NCBI GenBank assembly: GCA_009910795.1
Contig: VMEE01000095.1
Coordinates: 48,938 to 112,937 of the forward strand
Direction of reading: 5' to 3'
Length of the DNA: 64,000 nt
Source: Dehalobacter sp. CP
GTDB taxonomy: Bacteria > Bacillota_B > Desulfitobacteriia > Desulfitobacteriales > Syntrophobotulaceae
Positions 52,112 through 60,449 of the stretch are shown here, in pieces. The notes below the pieces were generated by a model that was not told the origin of the DNA, did no database searches, and saw nothing but the letters and a program-made list of their open reading frames with translations. The translations under genes and the position numbers were made by a program. The stretch's first letter is position 1; each line of letters starts with the position of its first letter.

Positions 52112-52954
52112 ATGAGTAACAATTCCATTCCTTATGAAATTATGGACACTATCCTGGCTGAATTAAATATTGGTTTAACCCTAGTAGACAATACTGGAAA
52201 AATTATATATTTTAATCAATTAGCGAGCGAATTACTTGGGTGGGACTATAATCTACCTGAAAACAACATTCTCTCCTGTCATAAAAAGGAATCTAAGGAT
52301 AAGGTAATTGCAAAGCTGAATCGATTTACGAAAAAGGAATGGCACAGAGTAATTAAAGCTCAAGACAGGTTTATCGAGAATGTCTATTCCCCGGTTAATA
52401 TACCAGAGAAATTTGTTGGAGCTATGATAATTACCAAGGATGTCACGGAGAGAGAACAAACCTTAGAAAGATTAAAGAAAATTTCAGAGACAGACCCCCT
52501 TACAGGATTATATAACCGCAATCTCTTTAATGATATTATTCAAAGCTATATTGCCGAGTCCAAGCCGTACGGCATTGTTATGCTTGACATCAGCGGCTTA
52601 AAGTATATTAATGACCATTTCGGTCATGAAGATGGTGATCGGATTATCACTGAGGCTGCTAATGCTATCCGAAACAGTGTCCGGGATATTGACTGTGTAT
52701 TCCGTTTTGGAGGCGATGAGTTTTTGATTCTAACCTCGAGTGAAATATCCGTTCTAGAAATGATCGAAAACAGAGTAAAGAGCAAAAATAGCATTCCCAC
52801 CTCAGACAATCCCGCAGTATTGAACCTGAGTTTAGGCTATGCAACTTCCATGGAAGGAAAGAGCATGGAAGCCGTTCTATCCTTAGCCGACCAGCGAATG
52901 TACAAGGATAAAGAGACATTCTATTTGGGCGAAGGAAAGTTCTTTAAGCAATAA
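52112..52954 (+). CDS. PAS-GGDEF diguanylate cyclase
   Basis: 280 residues from the ATG at 52112 (GGGAGG four bases upstream). A PAS domain is at about 10-115 (NIGLTLVDNTGKIIYFNQLA, GWD), followed by a short coiled linker and a GGDEF domain with ETDPLTGLYNRNLF, DISGLKYINDHFGH and the full catalytic RFGGDEFLIL. It should make c-di-GMP in response to a cytoplasmic signal. No EAL domain or I-site RxxD pattern stands out. No membrane segment. Confidence 0.92.
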   Translation: MSNNSIPYEIMDTILAELNIGLTLVDNTGKIIYFNQLASELLGWDYNLPENNILSCHKKESKDKVIAKLNRFTKKEWHRVIKAQDRFIENVYSPVNIPEKFVGAMIITKDVTEREQTLERLKKISETDPLTGLYNRNLFNDIIQSYIAESKPYGIVMLDISGLKYINDHFGHEDGDRIITEAANAIRNSVRDIDCVFRFGGDEFLILTSSEISVLEMIENRVKSKNSIPTSDNPAVLNLSLGYATSMEGKSMEAVLSLADQRMYKDKETFYLGEGKFFKQ

Positions 52955-53055
52955 TCAAGACGCAAATATATCCCGATACGATATCACCTATGTTTAACAA
53001 TTCTCCTTTTGCAACAAAATAAATGTATATAATAATTGCTAAGGGAGAACTTTTT

Positions 53056-53502
53056 ATGAATGATAAAGAGCTCATCAAGGAACTCAATAAAATCCTTACG
53101 TTAGAGCATGGGCACCTTGGGATGTATAAAGACTTTCTGGACTTCCCTGAAAAAGAGATCAGAAGGACTTTCCGCAGATTTATGGAAATTGAAATCGAGC
53201 ACATTGGCAAATTGGAAAATGTAATCAGAAACCTTGGTGCCAAGCCTTCCTTGTTGATTGAAACAGGCGATATCTTCGGAAAAATGCTGGATATAACGCT
53301 AAATCTTACAAGTACCAAGAACGTTTTAGTGACTTACAGCAAAATCGAAATCATGTCACACCAAGGTTATGCCAAATTCGTCGTAAAGCTGGAGCAAGAT
53401 AACAATAACCGAGAGCAATTCCTTTCCGAGTTTTTAGCTGGCAATATGCTCGAAGCAAAGCTAATGCATCTCTGGTTGGAAGACCAATTAAAAAAATATT
53501 AA
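53056..53502 (+). CDS. Ferritin-like domain protein
   Basis: 148 residues from the ATG at 53056 (AAGGGAG upstream). The four-helix pattern carries TLEHGHLGMYKDF (Glu/His), RRFMEIEIEHIGKLEN (E-x2-H), then IEIMSHQGYAKF and LAGNMLEAKLMHLWLEDQL, giving acidic/His ligands for a di-iron centre. It fits the DUF2383/ferritin-like group that handles iron or oxygen. It follows the GGDEF gene by about 100 bp. Confidence 0.75.
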   Translation: MNDKELIKELNKILTLEHGHLGMYKDFLDFPEKEIRRTFRRFMEIEIEHIGKLENVIRNLGAKPSLLIETGDIFGKMLDITLNLTSTKNVLVTYSKIEIMSHQGYAKFVVKLEQDNNNREQFLSEFLAGNMLEAKLMHLWLEDQLKKY

Positions 53503-53620
53503 GCAATTTTTGCGTGCTACATGCCATTCATTTTCCACAAATTCCGGGGGGCTTTACCCATTTTAACCTCTCCTTTGAGGCTATTCTAATGTAATCCATG
53601 GGACAAATCTCTATCATATG

Positions 53621-54265
53621 TTACAAACCGGAACTTTCTTTAGTGTTTGTGTAACGAATTGCACCCTTGAAGCATACCTGCCTGCATTTTGTGCATTGAT
53701 GGCAAAGTGCAGTATTAATGAAAGCTTTTCTGTTTTCCTCACTTATCGTGATCGCACCAGCAGGACAGGCTTTCTCACACAGTCTGCATCTTATACAAGA
53801 ATCGTTATTAATCTTTGCCGACAGTCTCGCGTATCGACCAAATAATCTTTGCAGAGCCCCAAACGGGCAAACTAAGTTATGAAATACAGCTGGCTTGTAT
53901 CTGAGAGTAACTAGAACAGATATAACAAGCCAAATAGGAAGAATGGGAAGGTTGATATTCAGTATCCTATTTGACAGAAGCATGGCCGCTATACTAACTA
54001 TTACAGCAACCCATGCAAAATAGCCATTTTTCAGCCATTTAGGCGTTCTTGTCGTCTGAAAATTAAGCTTTTTTGATAGCCACGCAACAGGATTCATCAG
54101 CGTATTCATGGGGCACACATACCCGCAATAAACCATGCCAAAAACCAATGAAGCTATTAGACTAATGGCGAATAAAGCAAGCCACAGCATAATTTTCCCA
54201 TTAGCCAACAGATATAGAAACAGTCCAAGAAACAAAATACGAATTATATTATCTAAATATTTCAT
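53621..54265 (-). CDS. Membrane 4Fe-4S protein (NapH/CcoG-like)
   Basis: 214 residues. Three or four membrane helices (about 8-45, 80-98, 107-124) carry the motif CGYVCPMNTLMNP and CPFGALQRLFGRY, typical of polyferredoxin-type membrane proteins. The C-terminus has two 4Fe-4S ligand sets, CIRCRLCEKACP and CHQCTKCRQVC. It probably passes electrons from a quinone or ferredoxin to a membrane enzyme. It is divergent from the Crp/Fnr gene with a palindrome in between. Confidence 0.88.
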   Translation of the reverse strand: MKYLDNIIRILFLGLFLYLLANGKIMLWLALFAISLIASLVFGMVYCGYVCPMNTLMNPVAWLSKKLNFQTTRTPKWLKNGYFAWVAVIVSIAAMLLSNRILNINLPILPIWLVISVLVTLRYKPAVFHNLVCPFGALQRLFGRYARLSAKINNDSCIRCRLCEKACPAGAITISEENRKAFINTALCHQCTKCRQVCFKGAIRYTNTKESSGL

Positions 54266-54318
54266 GATCCTTTCCCTCCTCTAGATATATTCTAATTATA
54301 GAAATATAATAAGGAAAA

Positions 54319-54340
54319 AGGTGTTACCAATGTAACACCT
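54319..54340 (-). promoter_or_regulatory. Palindrome between 4Fe-4S gene and Crp/Fnr gene, candidate regulator site
   Basis: AGGTGTTAC-CAAT-GTAACACCT is a perfect 9 bp inverted repeat with a 4-base centre (54319-54327, 54332-54340). A minus-strand -10 TATAAT lies at 54294-54299, placing the palindrome centre about 42 bases before the start, the class II activator position; the spacing and 4-base centre match Fnr-family boxes. On the plus strand it would lie just after a -10-like TATAAT (54305-54310), suggesting autorepression. Confidence 0.6.
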
Positions 54341-54359
54341 CAGGGAGTGATCTTATTAT

Positions 54360-55025
54360 ATGAATGATTATATGAATGACTATATAAGCCTTATACAAAA
54401 AAATACCCTTTTACATTCTTTATCAATCGAAGAAATGTGTTCCTACCTAAGAGACGGAAGTTTTAGGATATGCTCCCATAATAAAAACAACATCGTCCAT
54501 TTTTCAGGCGATGTCTGTTTAAAGCTCGATATAATTCTTTCCGGTAAGGTAATTGTTGAACGTATTGATGAATCAGGAAATCTTATGACCATAGCGGAAT
54601 TTTTCAGTAATGAAATACTTGGCGGCAATTTGTTGTTTTCAAAAAACTCGCATTATCCAATGACCATCACAGCTAAGCAACCAACAATTATCCTGGAAAT
54701 AGAAAAAGAACGACTTTTTACTCTATTATCATATAACCATGATTTCTTAAAAAGCTATCTTGAATACGTATCGGATCATGCTATGATTCTCGGGGATAAG
54801 ATTAATCACGATGTCAACAAAACAATACGTGAAAGCATAATGAGTTACCTTGATGATGAACGGAAAATCCAGAATTCCGATCATATCAAGCTTAATTTAA
54901 CAAAAAAGGCTTTGGCTGAGAAAATCGGTGTTCAGCGTACATCCTTGTCGAGAGAACTTGCTAAAATGAGAAATGACTATTTAATCTTATTTGATAAAAA
55001 TTCTATTACTATTTTAAAACAATAA
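54360..55025 (+). CDS. Crp/Fnr-family regulator
   Basis: 221 residues. The cNMP-binding barrel covers about 15-135 (SGDVCLKLDIILSGKVIVERI, FSNEILGGNLLFS) and the DNA-binding winged helix about 160-215 with NLTKKALAEKIGVQRTSLSRELAKM. Few cysteines are present in the N-terminus (Cys27, Cys38, Cys53) and do not form the classic Fnr cluster motif, so the signal may be heme or redox related. It likely controls the divergent 4Fe-4S gene and perhaps hcp. The first two in-frame ATGs are four codons apart; the first is used here. Confidence 0.87.
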   Translation: MNDYMNDYISLIQKNTLLHSLSIEEMCSYLRDGSFRICSHNKNNIVHFSGDVCLKLDIILSGKVIVERIDESGNLMTIAEFFSNEILGGNLLFSKNSHYPMTITAKQPTIILEIEKERLFTLLSYNHDFLKSYLEYVSDHAMILGDKINHDVNKTIRESIMSYLDDERKIQNSDHIKLNLTKKALAEKIGVQRTSLSRELAKMRNDYLILFDKNSITILKQ

Positions 55026-55224
55026 TAAAAAGAACCAAATTGAGCTCAATTGTGTTTTCTTGAATCAATAAAATGGTACAGAGCTAATATTGGGTGCTTA
55101 ATTAGCATCTTAGATCCCGAATATCTCATCACTTTTTTTATTTCTTGTCGCATCTCGGCTTTATAACAATGGATTTTACATTTGGCACATATTGGTTTTT
55201 TCTCATCAAATATACATTTTTCAA

Positions 55225-55446
55225 TTATTTCTTTCGGTTATATTTGGATTGTCTACTATAGCAAAACTGACACCAGTGACAAGAGTGATACCCAATACTT
55301 AGGAAAACGGGTTTGTCTTCACTCTTCGCTTTATCGAAAGCTTCCTGACTCCAAGCGTACCAGTCTACCGGATTATATGCATGGTGTATAAGGTAGGGGC
55401 TTTTTTGATTAATGAGTCTATTGGGTTGTTTTTCCGTATTTATCAT
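55225..55446 (-). pseudogene. N-terminal fragment of a YyaL/DUF255 thioredoxin-like protein
   Basis: 73 residues from the ATG at 55444-55446 (GGAGG seven bases upstream). The sequence follows the family start closely: [46 protein letters not shown]. Full-length members have about 600-700 residues, but this frame ends just after the CxxC site with an unrelated tail. No continuation was found on the minus strand, so the gene is truncated. Confidence 0.8.
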
Positions 55447-55817
55447 GGGCAGACCTCCATTTTTGTTGGATACAGAACATGCGATATATAGGGTATAGAA
55501 CGTGTCAAGTATTAGTATGTCAGGATGGAGAAGAATTATAAAAAAGTTCCAATCTAACGTGATCATTATTTACTTGTTTTCTATGGCTGAACTCGCATAT
55601 CGAATTATTTCTGGACTTCGTGCGACTCGGATCAGCAGAAGCCCCGTTGCCTATAGGAATAGCATTTGCAAAGGTATGATGAAATAAATGCCACCAAAGA
55701 AATGCATATGTCATAAAAATTAACCAAAAATTAGCAAGATGAATATTATAAAATAATACAAGCAATCATTAGTCACTAACGTATAAAATTTACAACTGAA
55801 AGGAAGTTTTTTCTCCC
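55447..55817. other. Gap between truncated DUF255 gene and DUF3494 gene
   Basis: 371 bp with no supported gene. Short frames exist on both strands (55502-55687, 55520-55765) but lack ribosome sites. The start region of the DUF3494 gene should contain its promoter; none is certain. Confidence 0.55.
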
Positions 55818-56468
55818 ATGGCTCAACCAACAGTAAACCTTGGAACGGCCACCGGTTTTGCGGTTCTAGCCGGTTCCACGATTACCAACACTGGTTCAAC
55901 CACGATTGCCGGGGATGTTGGGGTGTTTCCAGGTACAGCAATAACTGGCTTTCCTCCTGGTATAATAACTGGTACGACCCATGCGGGCGACATTGTCGCT
56001 CAACAGGCAAAAACCGACTTGGTTACAGCCTATAACAATGCTGCTGGTCAAACACCTACTGGCACAGTATCCGGCGACATTGGAGGGCAAACGCTCACCC
56101 CTGGCGTCTACAATTCTACGTCTTCGCTTGGGATAACAGGTGTTCTCACTCTCAACGCTCAGGGTGATCCCAATGCTGTCTTCATTTTCCAAATTGCTTC
56201 CACACTCACCACTGCATCCGCTAGCAGCGTGGTTCTTATCAATGGTGCCCAAGCTTGCAATGTCTTTTGGCAAATAGGCAGTTCGGCAACGCTTGGAACG
56301 GGGTCTTCTTTCCAAGGAACCATCTTGGCTTTAGCATCAATCACAGCGACGACCAGCGTTAGTGTGAATGGACGGTTACTGGCCAGAAACGGCGCGGTCA
56401 CCTTAGATACCAACATCATTACCATAACGATATGTGCACAACCAATGCGCGGTATTTCCCTGTGGTAG
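55818..56468 (+). CDS. DUF3494 (ice-binding-like) beta-helix protein
   Basis: 216 residues, matching the length of one DUF3494 domain. The family landmarks are clear: VNLGTATGFAVLAGSTITNTG, GDVGVFPGTAI, GGQTLTPGVY, DPNAVFIFQI and WQIGSSATLGTGSSFQGTILA. It folds as a right-handed beta solenoid flanked by a helix. Secreted relatives bind ice, others are adhesins. Here there is no signal peptide, so it may be in the spore or released with a non-standard route. The composition is Thr/Gly/Ala/Asn-rich. A protease gene follows after 6 bp. Confidence 0.88.
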   Translation: MAQPTVNLGTATGFAVLAGSTITNTGSTTIAGDVGVFPGTAITGFPPGIITGTTHAGDIVAQQAKTDLVTAYNNAAGQTPTGTVSGDIGGQTLTPGVYNSTSSLGITGVLTLNAQGDPNAVFIFQIASTLTTASASSVVLINGAQACNVFWQIGSSATLGTGSSFQGTILALASITATTSVSVNGRLLARNGAVTLDTNIITITICAQPMRGISLW

Positions 56469-56474
56469 ATAGCT

Positions 56475-57668
56475 TTGAATCAAATACTGCAAGAAAATAA
56501 TTGGACGATTCTGATTTACGCCAACGGCAATAACGAGCTTGAACCAGAAATGCACCAAGCCATGTTGAATGCGAAAAAGGTAGGTTCAAGTCCTGATGTC
56601 AAAGTAGTGATACAATTTGGCAGAGCAAAATATGAACTCGTAAAACTCATTCGGCAAAACACAGATCTGAGATCTGATGATAGTTGGAGTGGGGTCAGGC
56701 GTTACCTTTTTGCGAAAGGGAGTTCCTTTTTAGTCGGTAATCTAGAAAGTACTAATATGGCTGATCCCAAGACTTTATATGATTTCATTAAATGGGGGAT
56801 GAGATTCTATCCGGCTAACAAGTACATGCTGATAATGGGTGGACACGGATATCAATTCGTTGGCATGATGACCGATTACAGCAAAAAAGCTCCCTATATC
56901 ATGGGCATTCCGGAATTGGCTGGAGCAATCAATATGGCCGCAAATGAAATAGGTAAAAAAATCGACATATTGGTGTTGGATACTTGTTACTTCAATTCAA
57001 TAGAAGTTATCTACGAATTAGGGAGAGACGAAAATCATTCAGTCCAAAGTGCCATTGCACCCATTAAAAACGGAGCGCTTGAGGGGTTACCGTATGATAA
57101 AATTATTGAACTAGTTCAAAGAAACAGCAATGTTAAAGATGTTACTGCGGTTATACGGGATATAATAGACAATCTTTCCTATGATTTAGTAGCTTTTGAG
57201 ATTAATCATCAAAAGTTAAAGCAGATTAAACAGCTCTTTAATGATGCAGCTTCCGAATACCTCTCAAGAAATATTGACGATGGAGATACACTTATTAAAA
57301 AGGTGTTAGATGAACCGTGCGATACCATTCGAACAGTAGAATTAAATCTGCTGTCTTTGGTCATTCATTCTAAAAGGGTCTCACCTATCAAATCGCCCCT
57401 AGTTATAGTAGCAAACAGTCCTACCGATAATTTTAAATTATTATTGCGTTATTATCGATTAGGCTTTGCCCAAGGGAATTGCTGGACCCGTCTATTAAGT
57501 AATAAGCCTAAAGATGTGAATATGGCTGCCGAACAAAAAAGAAATCTTCTTCCACTTAAAATGAGACCCTCAGAGGTTTATGCCTATATTTCGATAATGA
57601 ATCCAGGGCTAGATGAAATACGAAAAATAAAAATACTGAAAGATCTTTACCAGTACAAAAAATGGTGA
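56475..57668 (+). CDS. Clostripain-family (C11) cysteine peptidase
   Basis: 397 residues from a TTG start, 6 bp after the DUF3494 gene and without a strong ribosome site, which suggests translational coupling. The catalytic dyad is visible: His124 in LIMGGHGYQFVG and Cys171 in ILVLDTCYFNS. No signal peptide or propeptide linker is seen, so it acts inside the cell, or its N-terminus is processed. The last ~200 residues are helical. Clostripain-type peptidases cut after Arg. It is probably tied to the maturation of the surface proteins encoded near it. Confidence 0.85.
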   Translation: MNQILQENNWTILIYANGNNELEPEMHQAMLNAKKVGSSPDVKVVIQFGRAKYELVKLIRQNTDLRSDDSWSGVRRYLFAKGSSFLVGNLESTNMADPKTLYDFIKWGMRFYPANKYMLIMGGHGYQFVGMMTDYSKKAPYIMGIPELAGAINMAANEIGKKIDILVLDTCYFNSIEVIYELGRDENHSVQSAIAPIKNGALEGLPYDKIIELVQRNSNVKDVTAVIRDIIDNLSYDLVAFEINHQKLKQIKQLFNDAASEYLSRNIDDGDTLIKKVLDEPCDTIRTVELNLLSLVIHSKRVSPIKSPLVIVANSPTDNFKLLLRYYRLGFAQGNCWTRLLSNKPKDVNMAAEQKRNLLPLKMRPSEVYAYISIMNPGLDEIRKIKILKDLYQYKKW

Positions 57669-57874
57669 GAAACCGGCAGATCATCCAATCGCTTCATCTA
57701 TTAATTTTTTTATTGCTATCATAACGTCTAATGACCTATGTAAATAGCCGTTTTAGGTTATCTAGTTTGTATATTATTTCCCCATTGAGGTTTTTTATCA
57801 TTTGATATTAAGCGTGAACAATGCTTTGTACGATGAATATGCTGTTATTACACGAATGAGGAGGAGACAAAAAT

Positions 57875-58501
57875 ATGACGCCTATAAACTCTAAAGAGTA
57901 TTGGGACAGCCGGTTTGATGTTAATTGGGAAACGGCAGGGGGAAAGAATCAGACAAGATTTTTCATGAAACTGCTGTTGGAGAATCTACCCGAAGAAGTG
58001 TGTAAATACATTAAGGATGAGAGTCCCTTTATCCTGGATTGGGGCTGCGCTCTGGGACAAGGAGTTGAGGAGATTAGCAAAAGATTTCCAAACGCTCATG
58101 TGACCGGTCTGGACTTTTCAGAGATTGCTGTCAAAAAATGCAAAGCTGATTACCCATCCGGCAATTTCCGTTCGGAGATCCTCGATCCTCAAAAAGATTG
58201 CTTTAATGTTATTATCTCCAGCAACTGTTTTGAGCACTTTCCGAACCCGGCTGAAGTATTTGCTCAACATCTCTTAAGTACCGGCCAATATTATATACTT
58301 CTAGTTCCTTATAATGAAAAGCCTCCGATTTGTCCTGAGCATCAGATTATTCTTTCAGAAAACAGTTTTCCCTCAGAAATCAATGGCTTTGGGAGATGCT
58401 TTTTGAAAATTATAGATTCCCAAAACAGCGGATGCTGGTGCGGCCAGCAAATGTTAATGATCTATAAAAGGCTTTCAGCACAAAACAATTTAAATCCGTA
58501 G
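57875..58501 (+). CDS. Class I SAM-dependent methyltransferase
   Basis: 208 residues. Motif I is ILDWGCALGQGVEEI (about 53-67), followed by VTGLDFSEIAVKKC and the motif IV region NVIISSNCFEHFPNP. The fold is that of small methyltransferases acting on sugars or peptides. GAGGAGGAG lies nine bases before the ATG. It is followed convergently by the CgeB-like gene and belongs to the same surface-modification region. Confidence 0.88.
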   Translation: MTPINSKEYWDSRFDVNWETAGGKNQTRFFMKLLLENLPEEVCKYIKDESPFILDWGCALGQGVEEISKRFPNAHVTGLDFSEIAVKKCKADYPSGNFRSEILDPQKDCFNVIISSNCFEHFPNPAEVFAQHLLSTGQYYILLVPYNEKPPICPEHQIILSENSFPSEINGFGRCFLKIIDSQNSGCWCGQQMLMIYKRLSAQNNLNP

Positions 58502-58524
58502 TTCTCTGATCTTAGCGGTTTCCC

Positions 58525-59547
58525 TTATACTCTCCGTTCAATGTAAGGAAGAACATCCTCACTAACCCTGACCTCATACGAGTGCCTTCTATGCACATAC
58601 TCCTGCCCCAGCCGGGCAACCCTGATACGTTCCTGGTCATGGGCCAAGTAAAATAACACTTTGCTCACGGCCTCTTCTTTATCCCTGGCAAGTTCAAGGT
58701 GGGTTCCCTCACGGAAAATATAGGCACTCGCCTTGGTATATTGACAAAGATAGAATCCCCCGCAAGAAAGCACCTCATAATTCCGCATACTGGTCTGCGT
58801 AATACTGGAGGAATCACACTGAAATCCTAGAATGATTCTGGCAGAAGCACATAGATCCGGCAGCTTCTCATTGGGAAGAATCCCGGCGAAATGGTCTTCA
58901 TTATCTCCTAGAAAAGCGTGGGCCTGTGGATCACTGTCCCAATTGTATCCCCAAATGCGATACTTATGACCTAATCCCAGCAAAGGCTTTAACAAAATGT
59001 TAAAGCCCTCTATTCTGGAAGCAAAATTGTACCAACTAGCCTGCACAGCAAAATCCAGGTCACACTCGGGCCTATATACCCCGCTTCGGTGGAATTCAGG
59101 ATTGCAGCCAAACATAAGGAGATGGGCCTGAATTCCTTGATTCCGGTATTCACGGATACACTCCAAAGCGGTCGTAAATACAATATCGGCCATTTTTGCT
59201 ATAGGCAGTGTTCTAGCAAAACCCACCGGATCTTCAATACTCCAGTAAATAAACCCGCAGCCATACTTTTCACAGGCCATAGAAATGCCAAGTGCCAGTT
59301 CCCCCTGATAGCCTTCCAGGATAACATAATCCGGTCCATATCGGGCTATGCATTTGTCAATATAGCTATTAATCTTGTCCTGCTCGGTATAGGGAACGCG
59401 GGTAACCTGTCCGTCCAATTCCAGAGTCACCATTTCGTCACCCATACAGGCCATAGGAAATATTTTTGTTTCCTCTCCATTTTTCTCAAAACCAGGCATC
59501 AGCCCATACTTCATGATCGGTGATGCGGAAAAGCAGGCAATTTTCAA
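58525..59547 (-). CDS. CgeB-like glycosyltransferase
   Basis: 340 residues from a TTG at 59545-59547, with AAGGGG eight bases upstream (an adjacent TTG is also possible). The N-terminal half has a Rossmann-like GT-B fold (KIACFSASPIMKYG, YVILEGYQGELALGI). The C-terminal half shows the CgeB landmarks IILGFQCDSSSITQTSMRNYEVLSCGGFYLCQYT and a C-terminal HSYEVRVSEDVLPYI. CgeB proteins act late in spore coat and crust formation, probably adding sugars. It is one of two glycosyltransferases beside a repeat surface protein. Confidence 0.85.
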   Translation of the reverse strand: MKIACFSASPIMKYGLMPGFEKNGEETKIFPMACMGDEMVTLELDGQVTRVPYTEQDKINSYIDKCIARYGPDYVILEGYQGELALGISMACEKYGCGFIYWSIEDPVGFARTLPIAKMADIVFTTALECIREYRNQGIQAHLLMFGCNPEFHRSGVYRPECDLDFAVQASWYNFASRIEGFNILLKPLLGLGHKYRIWGYNWDSDPQAHAFLGDNEDHFAGILPNEKLPDLCASARIILGFQCDSSSITQTSMRNYEVLSCGGFYLCQYTKASAYIFREGTHLELARDKEEAVSKVLFYLAHDQERIRVARLGQEYVHRRHSYEVRVSEDVLPYIERRV

Positions 59548-59589
59548 CAACTGTTCCCCTTTCAAGACAAGACCATTGTCGTTCTGTTA

Positions 59590-60378
59590 TTACACCGCCG
59601 CATAGGAAACTTTGATATCAATATAATTTGTCGGATCAGTCCCATCGGTGCCAAGTCGGTAATAAAGCCCTTCATTTGCTGATATCGAATCACAATCCAC
59701 ATCTTCACATATTAGCGCGCCATAGGATGCACCCGGAAAACTCGTACTTCTTACGACTCTGGTAAAGGTAACTTCATCAGGGCTCCGGTATAAGTCAATT
59801 TCAATACAACTTGTAGAACTCATCGAGCAATAAATTTTATCAATACAATTAATTGTATACGCGAAACCAACAAAATCTGTTGGCAGAATCATCTGGTAGG
59901 AACCCCTTATACTTTGTTGGGCATCTGTTGCATTGTTTCCATCAAGAAAATATCTTGAAAAGCCGGCGCGCCTTAAAGCGTTCAGAGAACAGCCGCTACA
60001 GGTTGTCGACAGGGTTATGGGTGTATTGGAATCCTCTTCTCTCTCCACAATATAAATATTCTGACCTGCCGCCACTTGGACATCGTCAAGTGCAAACCTC
60101 TGACTTGTCCAATAGGCTGTGCATTCAGGGTTATTACTCTCGCCTGCTGCATATAAAATATTGGCATCCGCCTCACCACGGATAGCTTTTGCCAATAATT
60201 TTACCGTGTCAGCCAAGGCAACCTGAATCCCAATATGAACATTTCCCGCAGGAGGTGTTGCTCCGAGAGTATCTAAAAACGTATAGATCCTGCTGCCGAG
60301 TGTCAAGGTTTCCGAGTCATTGATCGCAGTAAAAGCTGCCGAGCCCAACCTACTGCAAAGATCGGGAAAGTATGCCAT
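59590..60378 (-). CDS. Putative structural or surface protein with Cys clusters
   Basis: 262 residues from the ATG at 60376-60378 (GGAGG eight bases upstream). Residues 1-65 include an RIYTFLDTLG and IGIQVALADTVKLLAKAI segment that resembles phage structural proteins. Thereafter it is strand-rich with cysteines in CSGCSLNALRRAG, NCIDKIYCSMSSTSC and ICEDVDCDSI. No signal peptide. I do not recognise the family; the setting next to glycosyltransferases and a repeat protein suggests a spore-surface or fibre component. Confidence 0.6.
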   Translation of the reverse strand: MAYFPDLCSRLGSAAFTAINDSETLTLGSRIYTFLDTLGATPPAGNVHIGIQVALADTVKLLAKAIRGEADANILYAAGESNNPECTAYWTSQRFALDDVQVAAGQNIYIVEREEDSNTPITLSTTCSGCSLNALRRAGFSRYFLDGNNATDAQQSIRGSYQMILPTDFVGFAYTINCIDKIYCSMSSTSCIEIDLYRSPDEVTFTRVVRSTSFPGASYGALICEDVDCDSISANEGLYYRLGTDGTDPTNYIDIKVSYAAV

Positions 60379-60449
60379 TTTTTCTACCTCCATTTATTAG
60401 ACTTGTACTACAAAATATGCAAAACTCCGAAATCTGTTACTTGGCAATA

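Noticed and set aside
47913..55281. 18-base near-identical match (AAACTGACACCAGT core) at 47913 and 55264 as a possible pair of attachment sites
   Set aside because: A match of this length is expected by chance in 64 kb, the second copy lies within the CxxC codons of the DUF255 fragment, and no integrase is between them.
55520..55765. Minus-strand open frame of 81 codons
   Set aside because: No ribosome site and no recognisable protein features.
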